The notes: a model not told the origin generated them from the letters alone. DNA of 60,624 bases from Candidatus Thiosymbion sp. (GCA_018435665.1 JAHDND010000087.1:1-60624); one strand, 5' to 3'; shown: positions 8,986-18,647, counted from the first letter of the stretch. Translations and numbers: made by a program.

Positions 8986-10389
8986 TCAGATGATCCCGGC
9001 GTTCAGATAGAGGTGGACGAGAATGCTGGCGGCATAGCCCAGGGCGATGACCGGGGTCCAGCGCAGATGGCTGAAAAAGGTGTAGACCCCCCGGGCCTGG
9101 CCCATCAGGGAGACACCCGCGGCGGAGCCGATGGACAAGAGGCTGCCCCCCACGCCCACGGTCAGGGTCACCAGGAGCCATTGGCCCTCGGACATCTCCG
9201 GCATCATGTTTAGGACGGCGAACATGACCGGGATATTGTCGACGACACCGGAGAGGATACCCACCAGGATATTGGCCGTGGTGGGTCCCATCAGGTCCTG
9301 GGTGACCGCCATGACCAGGGCCAGGTAGCCCATGAAGCCCAGGCCACCGACACAGAGCACGACCCCGTAGAAGAACAGCAGGGTGTCCCACTCGGCGCGG
9401 GCCAGCTTGCGGAAGATATCAAAAGGGATCAGGTCCTCGGCGGAACTGTCCCGAAAGCGGGTCTGTTCCCCCGTGCGCTTCAGGTAATAGGCAAAGACCT
9501 TGAGATAAGCCAGGCCCGTCATCATGCCCACCGCCGCGGGCAGATAGAGGACATTGTCGAAGACGACGGCGGTGACCATGGTCAGCGCGAAGAGCAGCAG
9601 GATGCGCTTGGCCCCGCGGCGCGGGCTGACCTGGCTGGCCAGGGGCCGGGGGGCATCCCTGGGGACCGCAAAACTCATGATCAGGGCTGGTACCAGAAAG
9701 TTGGCCAGGGCGGGGAGCAACAGCCGGGGGAAGTTCGTCAGTTCCACCAGATCTTTTTGCCAGAGCATGAGGCTGGTGTAATCGCCGAAGGGGCTGAAGA
9801 CCCCCCCGGCGTTGGTGGCGACCACCAGATTGACGCAGGCGATGGCCAAAAAGCGGGGGCTATCCACCCCAATGGCCACCACGATGGCCCCCAGCAACAG
9901 GGCCGTGGTCAGGTTATCCGCCAGGGGTGAGATGACGAAGGCCAGGAGGCCAGTCAGCCAGAACAACTGGCGGTAACTGAAGCCCCGGCTCAACAGCCAG
10001 GAGCGCAGGGCCTGAAAGACATTGCGCTCGTCGAGGACGCTGATATAGGTCATGGCCACCAGCAGAAAGAGAAAGACCTCCGCGAAATCCAGCAGGTTAT
10101 GGCGAACCGCCTGGGCCGTCGCCTCGGCCTCACCCTGCTGCAGGTAGACGAAGGCGATCAGGCCCCAGATGATCCCGGCGGCGAGCATGACGGGCTTGGC
10201 TTTGCGCAGTTGGGTGAATTCCTCAAGGATGACCAGACCATAGGCCAGGACGAAAATCGCCAGACTGACATAGCCCACCCAATGACGGGTGAGATCGAGG
10301 GGCGCCGCGGCATCGGCGGCCAGGGCCAGACCAGGCACCAGCCAGACGATGCCGGCCAGCATCAGCGTGACGGAGAGGCTCTGCATCAT
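8986..10389 (-). CDS. nhaD: Na+/H+ antiporter NhaD
   Basis: A 467-residue inner-membrane antiporter of the ArsB/NhaD superfamily, expelling Na+ (or Li+) in exchange for protons. Features include a signal-like first segment (ending ALAADAAAP), about a dozen hydrophobic segments, and the conserved motifs PLADNLTTALLLGA, NAGGVFSPFGDYTSLMLW and DNIPVMFAVLNMM. It lies upstream of prfB on the same strand with an 88-base gap. The start could be either of two adjacent ATG codons; no strong ribosome site is visible. Sodium handling suits a halotolerant or marine lifestyle, which is an inference. Confidence 0.92.
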   Translation of the reverse strand: MMQSLSVTLMLAGIVWLVPGLALAADAAAPLDLTRHWVGYVSLAIFVLAYGLVILEEFTQLRKAKPVMLAAGIIWGLIAFVYLQQGEAEATAQAVRHNLLDFAEVFLFLLVAMTYISVLDERNVFQALRSWLLSRGFSYRQLFWLTGLLAFVISPLADNLTTALLLGAIVVAIGVDSPRFLAIACVNLVVATNAGGVFSPFGDYTSLMLWQKDLVELTNFPRLLLPALANFLVPALIMSFAVPRDAPRPLASQVSPRRGAKRILLLFALTMVTAVVFDNVLYLPAAVGMMTGLAYLKVFAYYLKRTGEQTRFRDSSAEDLIPFDIFRKLARAEWDTLLFFYGVVLCVGGLGFMGYLALVMAVTQDLMGPTTANILVGILSGVVDNIPVMFAVLNMMPEMSEGQWLLVTLTVGVGGSLLSIGSAAGVSLMGQARGVYTFFSHLRWTPVIALGYAASILVHLYLNAGII

Positions 10390-10631
10390 GGGGATCTCAG
10401 CGGGGTTGGCTCGGGTGACAAGCCAGTGAGGGAGGTACGATTAGTAAAGGCCCGCGATTGAGAAAAATCAATCCATCTTTGACGCGAAACGCCCAGCGCT
10501 CAGGATGGAACTGGCGAGCGCATGGCCCCGCGCGGAAACCGGGGCATCAGCGCCGAAAAATACCGGTGACACTGCGACAGAAAGACAATTTTGCAATAAG
10601 ATTACCGAAGTTTATTCCCAGCGAGGATCCC

Positions 10632-11369
10632 ATGACTAAACCCATCACTGCCCTTCCCGGTGTCGGCGACGCGCGTGCCCAAGACCTGCACCGACTCGGT
10701 TTCCGCACCCTTGCCGACATTGCCAACGCCACGCCGGAAGCCCTGTGCGCGGTCCCTGGTTTTCGCACCCATCGGGCCCTGCAGCTGATAACCGCGGCCC
10801 GCGCCCTGCTGGCTGAAGAAGCGTCCGCGCCGGCGGCAAAGTCACGGCGCAGAACCGGCACCACGGCCTCCGCCGCCCCAGCCTCACCGCAGGCCAGCAA
10901 GCCGGCCAGCCGTTCCAGGCCGGCCCGGACCAGCGGGCAGACCGCGACGGTGAGCTCCTCCTCCGCCTCGCCAGGTCAACCCCAGACACCCGCCGCCCGG
11001 ACCGCGCCCAAGAAGGCCCCGGCGCCCCCTGTCATAAAGACTCCGGTCACATCCGACCTCGCCCCGGCGCCTGACACCCCGGCGCCAACCCCTGCTTCAA
11101 CGCCTGTTCAGGAGCGGATGCCCGCCCGGTCCAAGCCCAAGGTCAAGCACGCCAAGAAGGAGTCGCCGTCACGGTCCTCCGCGCCCGTCCAGGAACCTCC
11201 TGAAACGACGGCCAAGGCTGTCAAGAAAGAAAAGGGCGATAAAAACAAGCAGGCAGACATTTCCAGCCAGCCGGTGAAGGGTGACCAGACCGTTAAGCAA
11301 AAAGAGAAAGGGAAGAAGGAGAAGAAAGACAAAAAAGGTAAGAAAGAGAAGGAAGCACCCAAGGCCTGA
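10632..11369 (+). CDS. Helix-hairpin-helix protein with histone H1-like Lys/Pro/Ala tail
   Basis: A 245-residue protein of two parts. Residues 1-60 form a helix-hairpin-helix pair (ITALPGVGDARAQDLHRLGF, then VPGFRTHRALQLI) like those that bind DNA backbone. The rest is low complexity: Ala/Ser/Pro/Arg-rich to about residue 160, then strongly Lys-rich (repeats such as KKEKGDKNK, KEKGKKEKKDKKGKK). This resembles bacterial histone H1-like proteins and suggests nucleoid binding. The ATG is chosen because it starts the folded domain and follows GAGG. A hairpin lies downstream. Confidence 0.75.
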   Translation: MTKPITALPGVGDARAQDLHRLGFRTLADIANATPEALCAVPGFRTHRALQLITAARALLAEEASAPAAKSRRRTGTTASAAPASPQASKPASRSRPARTSGQTATVSSSSASPGQPQTPAARTAPKKAPAPPVIKTPVTSDLAPAPDTPAPTPASTPVQERMPARSKPKVKHAKKESPSRSSAPVQEPPETTAKAVKKEKGDKNKQADISSQPVKGDQTVKQKEKGKKEKKDKKGKKEKEAPKA

Positions 11370-11414
11370 CCTTGTCGGCCAGGTAATACTCCAGTCTGGC
11401 GACCATACCTCCCT

Positions 11415-11449
11415 TGACCCTGCGTCCTGGAAAACGGAACGCAGGGTCA
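11415..11449 (+). terminator. Hairpin after the HhH/H1-like gene
   Basis: A perfect 11-bp stem (TGACCCTGCGT with ACGCAGGGTCA) around a 13-base loop, 45 bases after the stop codon. The T-run that follows is short (ATTTA), so termination is likely but not certain. It separates two convergent genes. Confidence 0.6.
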
Positions 11450-11551
11450 TTTACCCGCTGCCCAGGTCATGCCCTACTTAAGGGCGCGATCAGTAATACC
11501 CGGTGGCGTCTCCCGACAACGCTCGGTCGTGGTGACCCGCATCAGGGGCCC

Positions 11552-11878
11552 TCAGTAACAGGTCCGGGTGGTTGTCCGGTTGCCATAGCGATCGTAGGTG
11601 GTCGTTTCATCGCAACGCGGTTGATAGACGGGCTGCTCGACAATGACCGTGCGGGGGGCGGGCTGGCTCAGCAGGTACCCCAAGCCGATGCCGCCGATGA
11701 TGGCCGGCGCCACCCAGGCACCGTCATAACGATACCGGGGCGGCGGGGGTGAATGGGGGTGATGGTGGTGGTGACCCCGGTGACCTCTGGGTGGCCCGGG
11801 TGGGTCCGCGGCGGCGGAAAACGTGGTGAGCAGCAGGGCCACGGCCAGGGCCGAAGAGTAAGCGATTCGAGCGTTCAT
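11552..11878 (-). CDS. Exported His-rich small protein
   Basis: A 108-residue protein with a signal peptide (hydrophobic run LAVALLLTTF, cleavage near residue 23), then a His/Pro-rich stretch (RGHRGHHHHHPHS) that could bind metal, a hydrophobic Gly-rich segment (PAIIGGIGLGYLL) and a C-terminus of YDRYGNRTTTRTCY type with two cysteines. The start is well supported by GGGAGG five bases upstream. It resembles assorted uncharacterised periplasmic proteins with a glycine-zipper-like stretch; I assign no function. Confidence 0.7.
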   Translation of the reverse strand: MNARIAYSSALAVALLLTTFSAAADPPGPPRGHRGHHHHHPHSPPPPRYRYDGAWVAPAIIGGIGLGYLLSQPAPRTVIVEQPVYQPRCDETTTYDRYGNRTTTRTCY

Positions 11879-12043
11879 GGTGCCTCCCGCGTCGATAGTT
11901 ATCGGAGCCAAGCGTTGGTGAGGAGACCTCACGGTTTGATACTCTATCGGGAAAATGTGCACGAATCAGGCAGAAAGGCGTCCAAATAAGCTGCATCGGC
12001 TCGCCCTGCCGTTCCCTCATCACCCGCGAATCACACTGAAACC

Positions 12044-12358
12044 ATGAACAGCCTGTGGGCCATTTTCCTTCTGCTCCTGATCGGCTGGTACTGGCTGGAC
12101 AGCCTCAGGGCTCGCGAGTTGGCCTTGGGCATCTGTCGGGCAGCCTGCGAGCAACGGGCGCTGCAACTCCTCGATCAGACAGTGGCTCTGCGCCGCCTGC
12201 GGCTGCGATGGACCACCGAGGGCCTTCGCCTACGCCGCACCTACCGCTTCGAGTTCAGCGATGCGGGGGCCGAGCGCTACAGTGGCTATCTGACCCTGGT
12301 GGGACTGGACCTGGAGGAATTGAGTTTTGGCCTCCCGGAGCAGGTCCGGGATTCCTGA
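12044..12358 (+). CDS. DUF3301 family membrane-anchored protein
   Basis: A 104-residue protein with an N-terminal transmembrane helix (LWAIFLLLLIGWYWLD), a helical region ending in DQTVALRRLRLRW, and a beta-rich end (TYRFEFSDAGAERYSGYLTL). This is the layout of DUF3301, a small family of gammaproteobacteria with no known function. It is convergent with sspB, 8 bases away. Confidence 0.75.
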   Translation: MNSLWAIFLLLLIGWYWLDSLRARELALGICRAACEQRALQLLDQTVALRRLRLRWTTEGLRLRRTYRFEFSDAGAERYSGYLTLVGLDLEELSFGLPEQVRDS

Positions 12359-12366
12359 ACGCCGGT

Positions 12367-12765
12367 CTATTTGACGACCCGTAGATTGGGCTTGCCGCGT
12401 TTGGGTTGGGGCGGCGGCGGCTTGTCCTCCGTCGCCGGGGAGGCGCCCTCCTCGACCTCATCCTCCGGAAAGAGCATGCCATGGCCGTTTTCACGGGCAT
12501 AGATGCCCATCACGGCGGCGATGGGGACCAGGACATCCATGGGTCGGCCGGAAAAGCGGGCATTGAAGACGATCTCGTCGTTGCCGATGACGAGTTGCCG
12601 CACGGCGCTGGGGCTGAGGTTGAGCACGATCTTGCCATCCTGGACGAACTGGGTAGGCACCACCGTCGGAGAACGGCTGGTGTCCACCAGCAGATGGGGG
12701 GTCATGTCGTTATCCAGGATCCACTCGTACAGGGCGCGGATCAGGTAAGGGCGATTGGAGGTCAT
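12367..12765 (-). CDS. sspB: ClpXP specificity-enhancing factor SspB
   Basis: SspB tethers ssrA-tagged peptides to ClpX for degradation. The 132-residue product has the SspB fold at its N-terminus (RPYLIRALYEWILDNDMTPH, then VLNLSPSAVRQL, FNARFSGRPMDVLVPIAAVM) and the flexible tail ending in RGKPNLRVVK, the conserved ClpX-binding peptide. It follows sspA by 47 bases on the same strand, the usual gene order. Confidence 0.95.
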   Translation of the reverse strand: MTSNRPYLIRALYEWILDNDMTPHLLVDTSRSPTVVPTQFVQDGKIVLNLSPSAVRQLVIGNDEIVFNARFSGRPMDVLVPIAAVMGIYARENGHGMLFPEDEVEEGASPATEDKPPPPQPKRGKPNLRVVK

Positions 12766-12812
12766 GTCAGGCTTCCCCAGACTCGGCCCCGGGCGAGGGG
12801 CCAGGCCCAACG

Positions 12813-13451
12813 TCAACGTCTGGCCGTCTCGTGCGGCATTTCCCGTTCGATCTCCGTCAGACTGTGGCGGAAACAGGGCAGATCGAAGATGCGCTTCATG
12901 TACTGGTGGATGGCGGTGGCATTGGGCGGGATCTCCACTCCCAGGATCGGCAGCCGCCACAGGAGGGGGGCAATGCAGCAATCGACCAGCGAGAACTCAT
13001 CGCTCATGAAATAGGGCTTGGCGCCAAATACTGGCGAGGTGACGATCAGGCTTTCGCGCAGTTCCTTGCGGGCCTGGGCGATATCGTCGTTGCGGTTGCC
13101 CTTGATTATCCGGCCCATGAGCTGGTACCAGTCCTGATCGACCCGGTACATGAACAGCCGGGCCGTGGCCCGGGCGATGGGATCGACTGGCATGAGCGGC
13201 GGGTGGGGGAAGCGCTCATCCAGGTACTCCATGATGATGCGCGACTCCCAGAGACGCAGATCACGATCGACCAGAGTCGGCACCGTGCCATAGGGGTTGA
13301 AGTCCATCACCTCCTCGGGGAGGTTTTGGGCATCGACATCCACGATATCCACCGCAATGCCCTTTTCGGCAAGGACAATACGGACGCGGTGGCAAAATGG
13401 GCAGGCGGGGTCGGAGAAGAGAGTCATCACGGATCGTCGATTCGTACCCAC
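12813..13451 (-). CDS. sspA: Stringent starvation protein A (GST-fold RNA polymerase-associated protein)
   Basis: SspA binds RNA polymerase and alters promoter choice in starvation. The 212-residue protein has a GST-like thioredoxin fold at the N-terminus (SVMTLFSDPACPFCHRVRIVLAEKG) and the helical C-terminal GST domain (ARLFMYRVDQDWYQLM). The ATG used gives the NRRSVMTLF start typical of the family; an internal ATG at 13427 is also possible. It is transcribed with sspB. In many relatives the cytochrome bc1 genes precede sspA; here the nif3-like gene and a terminator do. Confidence 0.94.
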   Translation of the reverse strand: MGTNRRSVMTLFSDPACPFCHRVRIVLAEKGIAVDIVDVDAQNLPEEVMDFNPYGTVPTLVDRDLRLWESRIIMEYLDERFPHPPLMPVDPIARATARLFMYRVDQDWYQLMGRIIKGNRNDDIAQARKELRESLIVTSPVFGAKPYFMSDEFSLVDCCIAPLLWRLPILGVEIPPNATAIHQYMKRIFDLPCFRHSLTEIEREMPHETARR

Positions 13452-13538
13452 GGCTATTTATCCTTTGCTCCAACGAAGGCAGGCCCTCGCGGGAGCCCCA
13501 AGTTTTGGCTGGCCGGGATTATAGCCGAGATCAGGGGT

Positions 13539-13562
13539 TAAAAAGCCGGGAATGTGCCCGGG
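13539..13562 (-). terminator. Intrinsic terminator after the nif3-like gene
   Basis: Read on the minus strand, a CCGGG/CCCGG stem with a six-base loop, extended by one flanking pair, is followed by a run of five T. It lies about 90 bases after the nif3-like stop and before sspA, so it should separate the two transcripts. Confidence 0.65.
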
Positions 13563-13653
13563 GCGCTTTGGTTTGCCTGCGGACCTGAGCAAAGCCGCGG
13601 ACTGCCTCACCGAGCTGGGCTAGATTGTTGACCGACCCGCCTCGGGCAAGGCT

Positions 13654-14406
13654 TCAGGCCGGATTGTCGATATCCAAAAAGCGGTGTTCTAGGTGGAAGC
13701 GCGCCGCGAGGTGTTCTCCCAGGGCCTGGATGCCCAGGCGTTCGGTGGCATGGTGGCCGGCGGCGAAATAATCCAGACCCAGTTCCCGCGCTAGGTGGGT
13801 GGTTTGCTCCGAGATCTCCCCGCTCAGATAGGCATCCACCCCCAGGGTCGCCGCCTCGGCGATGAAGCCCTGGGCGGCGCCCGTGCACCAGGCGATGGTC
13901 ACCAGGGGGGTGCCCCGGCCAGCGATGCGCAGCGGGACCCGCCCCAGGGCCGCCCCCACCCGGACGGCGAAGGCCTCACCTTCCAGGGGCTCGGGGAGAC
14001 GGCCCCGCCAGACCAGGCCATGGCCGGCGGGGGTGGGCTCGGGGGCCTCGATACCCAGTCGCGCGGCCAACTGGCGGTTGTTGCCCAGTTCCGGGTGGGC
14101 ATCGAGGGGCAGGTGATAGGCCAGGAGGCTGGCGCCGGCGGTGATCAGGGCCCTGGCCCGCCGGCCCTTGAGGCCGGTGAGGCAAGGAGATTCACCCTTC
14201 CAGAACCAGCCGTGATGCACCAGGAGGGCATCGGCCTCGACGACGATGGCCGCCTCGATCAGGGCCAGGCTGGCCGTGACCCCGGTGACCAGGCGCCTCA
14301 CGGGGCGGGAACCCTCGACCTGGAGCCCGTTGGGACAATAGTCGTCGAAGGCCGCCGTGGACAGCAGTTCGTTGCAGTAGGCCTCCAGTTCCAGGGATGT
14401 GACCAT
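13654..14406 (-). CDS. Nif3-like dinuclear metal-centre protein (YbgI family)
   Basis: A 250-residue protein of the NIF3/YbgI family, which forms toroidal hexamers with two metals per subunit; proposed to act as a GTP cyclohydrolase I type 2-like hydrolase, but the role is unsettled. Metal-binding motifs are visible: LVHHGWFWKG, YHLPLDAHPELGNN, and near the C-terminus GLDYFAAGHHATE. The ATG at 14406 is preceded by GAGGGGG; a GTG four codons upstream is an alternative start. It follows the mrp gene by 85 bases on the same strand. Confidence 0.9.
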   Translation of the reverse strand: MVTSLELEAYCNELLSTAAFDDYCPNGLQVEGSRPVRRLVTGVTASLALIEAAIVVEADALLVHHGWFWKGESPCLTGLKGRRARALITAGASLLAYHLPLDAHPELGNNRQLAARLGIEAPEPTPAGHGLVWRGRLPEPLEGEAFAVRVGAALGRVPLRIAGRGTPLVTIAWCTGAAQGFIAEAATLGVDAYLSGEISEQTTHLARELGLDYFAAGHHATERLGIQALGEHLAARFHLEHRFLDIDNPA

Positions 14407-14491
14407 ATTCCCCCTCACGCGCCGCAGTTACCCTTTCCCAACACCAGACACCGCGGCAACTTGGGTGCCGCAGCGCGTTCAAGGTTGCGCA

Positions 14492-15583
14492 TCAATTGTT
14501 CTGGATGACGATGCGCGGGAACTTGGCGGCGTAGTCCTTGGCCTGGAGGGACAGCTTGGCCGCCGTCTTGCGGGCAATCTCACGATAGATCTGGGTGACG
14601 CGGGAGTCCGGCTGGGCGACCACGGTGGGCTTGCCGCTGTCGGTCTCCTCGCGGATGTGGATGTCCAGGGGCAGGGAGCCCAGGAGGTCGACCCCGTATT
14701 GTTCGGCCATGGACTGACCACCGCCGGAGCCGAAGATGTGCTCCTCATGGCCACACTTGGAGCAGATGTGGATGCTCATGTTCTCGACGATGCCCAGCAC
14801 CGGGACCTCCACCTTCTGGAACATCTTCAGGCCCTTGCGCGCATCCAGCAGGGCGATGTCCTGGGGGGTGGTGACGATGACGGCGCCGGAGACGGGCACC
14901 TTCTGCGCCAGGGTCAGTTGGGTGTCACCGGTCCCCGGCGGCAGGTCGATGACCAGGTAGTCCAGATCGGCCCAGTTGGTGTCGTTGAGGAGCTGTTCCA
15001 GGGCCTGGGTGACCATGGGGCCACGCCAGATCATGGGGGTCTCCTCGTCGATGAGGAAGCCGATGGACATGGCCTGGAGGTGGTAGGAGTTCATGGGCTC
15101 CAGGCTATTGCCGTCCTTGGATTCTGGCCGCCCGGAGATGCCCAGCATGCGCGGCTGGGAGGGACCGTAGATATCGGCATCGAGGATACCCACCCGGGCG
15201 CCCTCGGCGGACAGGGCCAGGGCCAGGTTGACGGCGGTGGTGGACTTGCCGACACCGCCCTTGCCGGAGGCCACGGCGATGATGTTCTTGACGTTGTCGA
15301 TGGGCTTGAGGGATTTCTGCACCGAGTGGGCCACCACCTTCCAGGAGACATCCACCTGAGCATCGGTCACGCCGGGCACGGCGGCGATCCTGTCCCGGAG
15401 CTCGCCCTGGATAATGTCGATGACGCCGTTGGCCGGGAAGCCGAGGACCACCTTGACCTTGACCTGGCCGCCTTCGATCTCGATACCCTTGACGCAGGCG
15501 GCCCCGACCAGGTCGCGCCCCAGGCTGGGCTCGACATAGGTCTTGAGGGCGGCTTCGATGGCTTCTTTGGTGACGTCTGACAT
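14492..15583 (-). CDS. Mrp/ApbC family Fe-S cluster carrier ATPase
   Basis: A P-loop ATPase that carries or inserts iron-sulfur clusters in the cytosol. The 363-residue protein has an N-terminal MIP18/DUF59 domain (residues about 1-90), a deviant Walker A in ASGKGGVGKST, the segment ILDADIYGPSQPRML and the cluster-ligand CxxC in HICSKCGHEE. The ATG at 15583 gives the normal family start; the frame extends 68 codons upstream without recognisable sequence. Divergent from metG. Confidence 0.93.
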   Translation of the reverse strand: MSDVTKEAIEAALKTYVEPSLGRDLVGAACVKGIEIEGGQVKVKVVLGFPANGVIDIIQGELRDRIAAVPGVTDAQVDVSWKVVAHSVQKSLKPIDNVKNIIAVASGKGGVGKSTTAVNLALALSAEGARVGILDADIYGPSQPRMLGISGRPESKDGNSLEPMNSYHLQAMSIGFLIDEETPMIWRGPMVTQALEQLLNDTNWADLDYLVIDLPPGTGDTQLTLAQKVPVSGAVIVTTPQDIALLDARKGLKMFQKVEVPVLGIVENMSIHICSKCGHEEHIFGSGGGQSMAEQYGVDLLGSLPLDIHIREETDSGKPTVVAQPDSRVTQIYREIARKTAAKLSLQAKDYAAKFPRIVIQNN

Positions 15584-15901
15584 GGAACTCTCCGTTGAGT
15601 GGGTCCCGCTACCGCCGCCCCTGAGGGGCAGGACCCGTCGGACGGGTCGGTTCCGGGAGGAATAGCATGATGGAAGGATGCGAATCTCAAGCCCGCCACA
15701 CCGGGGCGGTCCGAGGATGGGGGCGAGTTTGGTCTTAGCCCCGCGCTTTTCAAGCCTGGGATGACGATGGCCACATGGCCCGGTCACGCCTCCTCATGCG
15801 ATACTCATCTGGCCATACCCCCGCGCGGCGTCGATCTCGCCGGAACCGGTCCGGCGCCCCAAGGACACCCAAGGAAACCTCTCACCGCAAGAATCCGCGT
15901 C
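15584..15901. other. Divergent intergenic region between mrp and metG
   Basis: 318 bases without a gene. It holds a short perfect hairpin (GACCCGT with ACGGGTC, 15632-15648) and a CCCCTGAGGGG palindrome next to it, both in the mrp leader. No clear sigma-70 promoter was recognised for either gene. Confidence 0.5.
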
Positions 15902-17953
15902 ATGAACGATAAACGAGACATCCTGGTCACCAGCGCCCTCCCCTACGCCAATGGCCCCATCCACATCGGCCATCTGGTGGAATACATCCAAACGGACATC
16001 TGGGCGCGGTTCCAGAAGATGCGCGGCCACCGGTGCTACTACGTCTGCGCCGACGACGCCCATGGCACCCCCATCATGCTGCGCGCCCGTCAGGAGGGCA
16101 TCACCCCGGAGGCGCTGATTGCCCGCATCGCACTGGAGCACCAGGCCGATTTCGCCGCCTTCCGCATCGGCTTCGACAACTACCACTCCACCCACTCCCC
16201 GGAAAACCACCATTGCGCCACCCTCATCTACGAGCGCAACCGGGACGCGGGCCATATCGCCAAGCGCACCATCACCCAGGCCTATGACCCGGTGGAACAG
16301 ATGTTCCTGCCGGATCGCTTCATCAAGGGCGAGTGCCCCAAGTGCGGCGCGGCGGACCAGTATGGCGACAACTGCGAGGCCTGTGGCGCCAGCTATTCCC
16401 CGGCGGAGTTGAAGAACCCCCGCTCCGCCGTCTCCGGCGCCGTGCCCGAGCAGCGCGAGTCCGATCACTACTTCTTCAAGCTGGCCGACTTCGAGGACAT
16501 GCTGCGCGCCTGGACCCGCGGCGGCGCCCTGCAGAAGGAGATCGCCAACAAGCTGGACGAGTGGTTCGAGGCCGGCCTCCAGGAGTGGGACATCTCCCGC
16601 GACGCCCCCTACTTCGGCTTCGAGATCCCCGACCACCCCGGCAAGTTCTTCTACGTCTGGCTCGACGCCCCCATCGGCTACATGGCCAGCTTCAAGAACC
16701 TGTGCGACCGCACCCCGGGGCTGGACTTCGACCACTTCTGGCGGGCCAACTCCAGCGCCGAGCTCTACAACTTCATCGGCAAGGACATCATCTACTTCCA
16801 CGCCCTCTTCTGGCCCGCCATGCTCCACGGCGCCGGCTTCCGCCCGCCGACGGCGGTCCTGGCCCACGGTTTCCTCACCGTCGACGGTCAGAAGATGTCC
16901 AAGTCCCGCGGCACCTTCATCCGCGCCCGCACCTACCTGGATCACCTCAACCCGGAATACCTGCGCTACTACTTCGCTGCCAAGCTCGGGCCGACGGTGG
17001 AAGACATCGACCTCAACCTGGAAGACTTCACCCTGCGAGTCAACAGCGACCTGGTGGGCAAGGTGGTCAACATCGGCAGCCGCTGCGCCGGCTTCATCAC
17101 CAAGCGCTTCGCCGGCCGCCTGGCGGACGACCTGATGGACGTGGCCCTGTTCGAGGACTTCGTCGCCGCCGGGGCGAGCATCGCCGAGGCCTACGAGCGC
17201 CGCGAGTTCAGCCGCGCCACCCGCGAGATCATGGCCCTGGCCGACCGCGCCAACCAATGGATCGACGAGCGGGCCCCCTGGGTGGTGGCCAAGGACCCGG
17301 CGCGGGAGGCCGAGCTCCAGGCCATCTGCTCCCAGGGCCTCAACCTCTTCCGCCTGCTCATCGGCTATCTGCGGCCCGTCCTGCCCGGCACCGCCGTGGG
17401 CGCCGAGGCCTTCCTGCGCATCCCCGCCCTGACCTGGGCGGACCTGGAACGGCCCCTGCTCGGCCATGTCATCGGCGAATTCACCCCCCTGATGACCCGG
17501 GTCGATCCCAAGCAGATCCAGGCCATGCTGGCGGCCAGCAAGGAGGACCTGGCCGCACGGGACGTGAAGAAAACCAAGCCCCACGAGACCCGCAGCGAGG
17601 GCCACCTGGTGCGGGACCCCATCGCCGACCCGATCGAGTATGCCGATTTCGCCAAGGTCGACCTGCGCGTCGCCCTGATCCAGGCCGCCAGCCCGGTGGA
17701 GGGCTCCGACAAGCTGATCAAACTCCAGCTAGACTTGGGTGGCGAGACCCGTCAGGTCTTCGCCGGCATCCGCACCGCCTATGACCCCAAGGACTTGGAG
17801 GGCCGCCTAACGGTCATGGTCGCCAACCTGGCGCCGCGCAAGATGCGCTTCGGGGTCTCCGAGGGCATGGTCCTCGCCGCCGGTCCGGGTGGCGGGGACA
17901 TCTTCCTCCTCACGCCGGACAGCGGCGCCGAGCCGGGGATGAGAGTCAAGTAG
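15902..17953 (+). CDS. metG: Methionyl-tRNA synthetase with C-terminal tRNA-binding domain
   Basis: Charges tRNA-Met with methionine. The 683-residue class I synthetase has the HIGH signature at residues 21-24, the zinc knuckle CPKC...CEAC (about residues 145-160), KMSKS at 331-335, an anticodon-binding helical domain and the EMAP/Trbp111-like tRNA-binding domain ([13 protein letters not shown] to the end) that mediates dimerisation. The ATG is preceded by only a weak ribosome site. The frame is open 47 codons upstream but without conserved sequence. Confidence 0.97.
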   Translation: MNDKRDILVTSALPYANGPIHIGHLVEYIQTDIWARFQKMRGHRCYYVCADDAHGTPIMLRARQEGITPEALIARIALEHQADFAAFRIGFDNYHSTHSPENHHCATLIYERNRDAGHIAKRTITQAYDPVEQMFLPDRFIKGECPKCGAADQYGDNCEACGASYSPAELKNPRSAVSGAVPEQRESDHYFFKLADFEDMLRAWTRGGALQKEIANKLDEWFEAGLQEWDISRDAPYFGFEIPDHPGKFFYVWLDAPIGYMASFKNLCDRTPGLDFDHFWRANSSAELYNFIGKDIIYFHALFWPAMLHGAGFRPPTAVLAHGFLTVDGQKMSKSRGTFIRARTYLDHLNPEYLRYYFAAKLGPTVEDIDLNLEDFTLRVNSDLVGKVVNIGSRCAGFITKRFAGRLADDLMDVALFEDFVAAGASIAEAYERREFSRATREIMALADRANQWIDERAPWVVAKDPAREAELQAICSQGLNLFRLLIGYLRPVLPGTAVGAEAFLRIPALTWADLERPLLGHVIGEFTPLMTRVDPKQIQAMLAASKEDLAARDVKKTKPHETRSEGHLVRDPIADPIEYADFAKVDLRVALIQAASPVEGSDKLIKLQLDLGGETRQVFAGIRTAYDPKDLEGRLTVMVANLAPRKMRFGVSEGMVLAAGPGGGDIFLLTPDSGAEPGMRVK

Positions 17954-17988
17954 GCAAGGGGGCAAGCTGGTCCGCGCGCGGCGGAGAA

Positions 17989-18444
17989 TCAGAAGCGCTT
18001 GATCCAGTCGGGCGTGAATCCGTCATATTTCGCCTTCACCCGATCCGGCAGGTCGCGGTACTTGCCAATATAGCCGCGACAGCAAGGTGCGCCACATTGA
18101 CACTCCATGTGCCAGTCATCAACGACCGTCGTGGAGTAATCGAAGGTGATCTCCTCGTCTTTCTCGATCGCCCGCATGGCCACGAGCACGATGCCATCGA
18201 CCAGACCGGTGTTCGGGTCGCAGGAATGATTCGTCCGTGCTTCGGGTTCACGGGGAATGAGATAATCGACGGGGCCGACATTGAGCAGATGGTCCCAGAC
18301 CTCCGACGGGATACCCTTCATGGACTCGATGTGGACGCGCGGCCCGTCGAATCGGGTGACGACTTCACCCGCGTTGAAACGCCGCGCGGCAAACAAACCC
18401 CATCCGCGATCAGGCGTTTCCTTGGAATAGACTGGTGCGTTCAT
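17989..18444 (-). CDS. SET-domain protein lysine methyltransferase
   Basis: A 151-residue minimal SET protein. The N-terminal SET motif is RGWGLFAARRF (residues 13-23), the SAM-binding motif NHSCDPN is at 72-78, the catalytic EITFDYS motif at 98-104, and a post-SET zinc-like cluster CQCGAPCCRG at 115-124. All core residues for S-adenosylmethionine-dependent lysine methylation are present. The target protein is unknown. It is convergent with metG and sits next to a lower-GC lipoprotein gene; both may have been acquired together, which is inference. Confidence 0.88.
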   Translation of the reverse strand: MNAPVYSKETPDRGWGLFAARRFNAGEVVTRFDGPRVHIESMKGIPSEVWDHLLNVGPVDYLIPREPEARTNHSCDPNTGLVDGIVLVAMRAIEKDEEITFDYSTTVVDDWHMECQCGAPCCRGYIGKYRDLPDRVKAKYDGFTPDWIKRF

Positions 18445-18617
18445 TGGATTCTCCCGTCAGGATAGGTTCGCTGTTGGCAGCAGCGCCAGAAACCCTTCAA
18501 CAGCTTGGATGGGGGTGCGCGCGCCTCAAGCGCGGTCATCCAGCAATGGAAAAGGTTTTTCATGACAGGACGTCGATGGCCCGCCGAGGGTCCCCATGCC
18601 ACGCCAAGGAACCCCAA

Positions 18618-18642
18618 GGCGAGGACAATGGTTGCCCTCGCC
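18618..18642 (-). terminator. Hairpin after the Ntn-hydrolase-like lipoprotein gene
   Basis: GGCGAGG pairs with CCTCGCC around an 11-base loop, starting a few bases after the stop codon of the minus-strand gene. There is no long T-run, so it may be a weak or factor-aided terminator. Confidence 0.45.
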
Positions 18643-18647
18643 AAAGT

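Noticed and set aside
15794..17605. 603-codon minus-strand open frame opposite metG
   Set aside because: Mirror frame of a well-supported metG; repetitive Gly/Ala/Val/Glu composition and no ribosome site.
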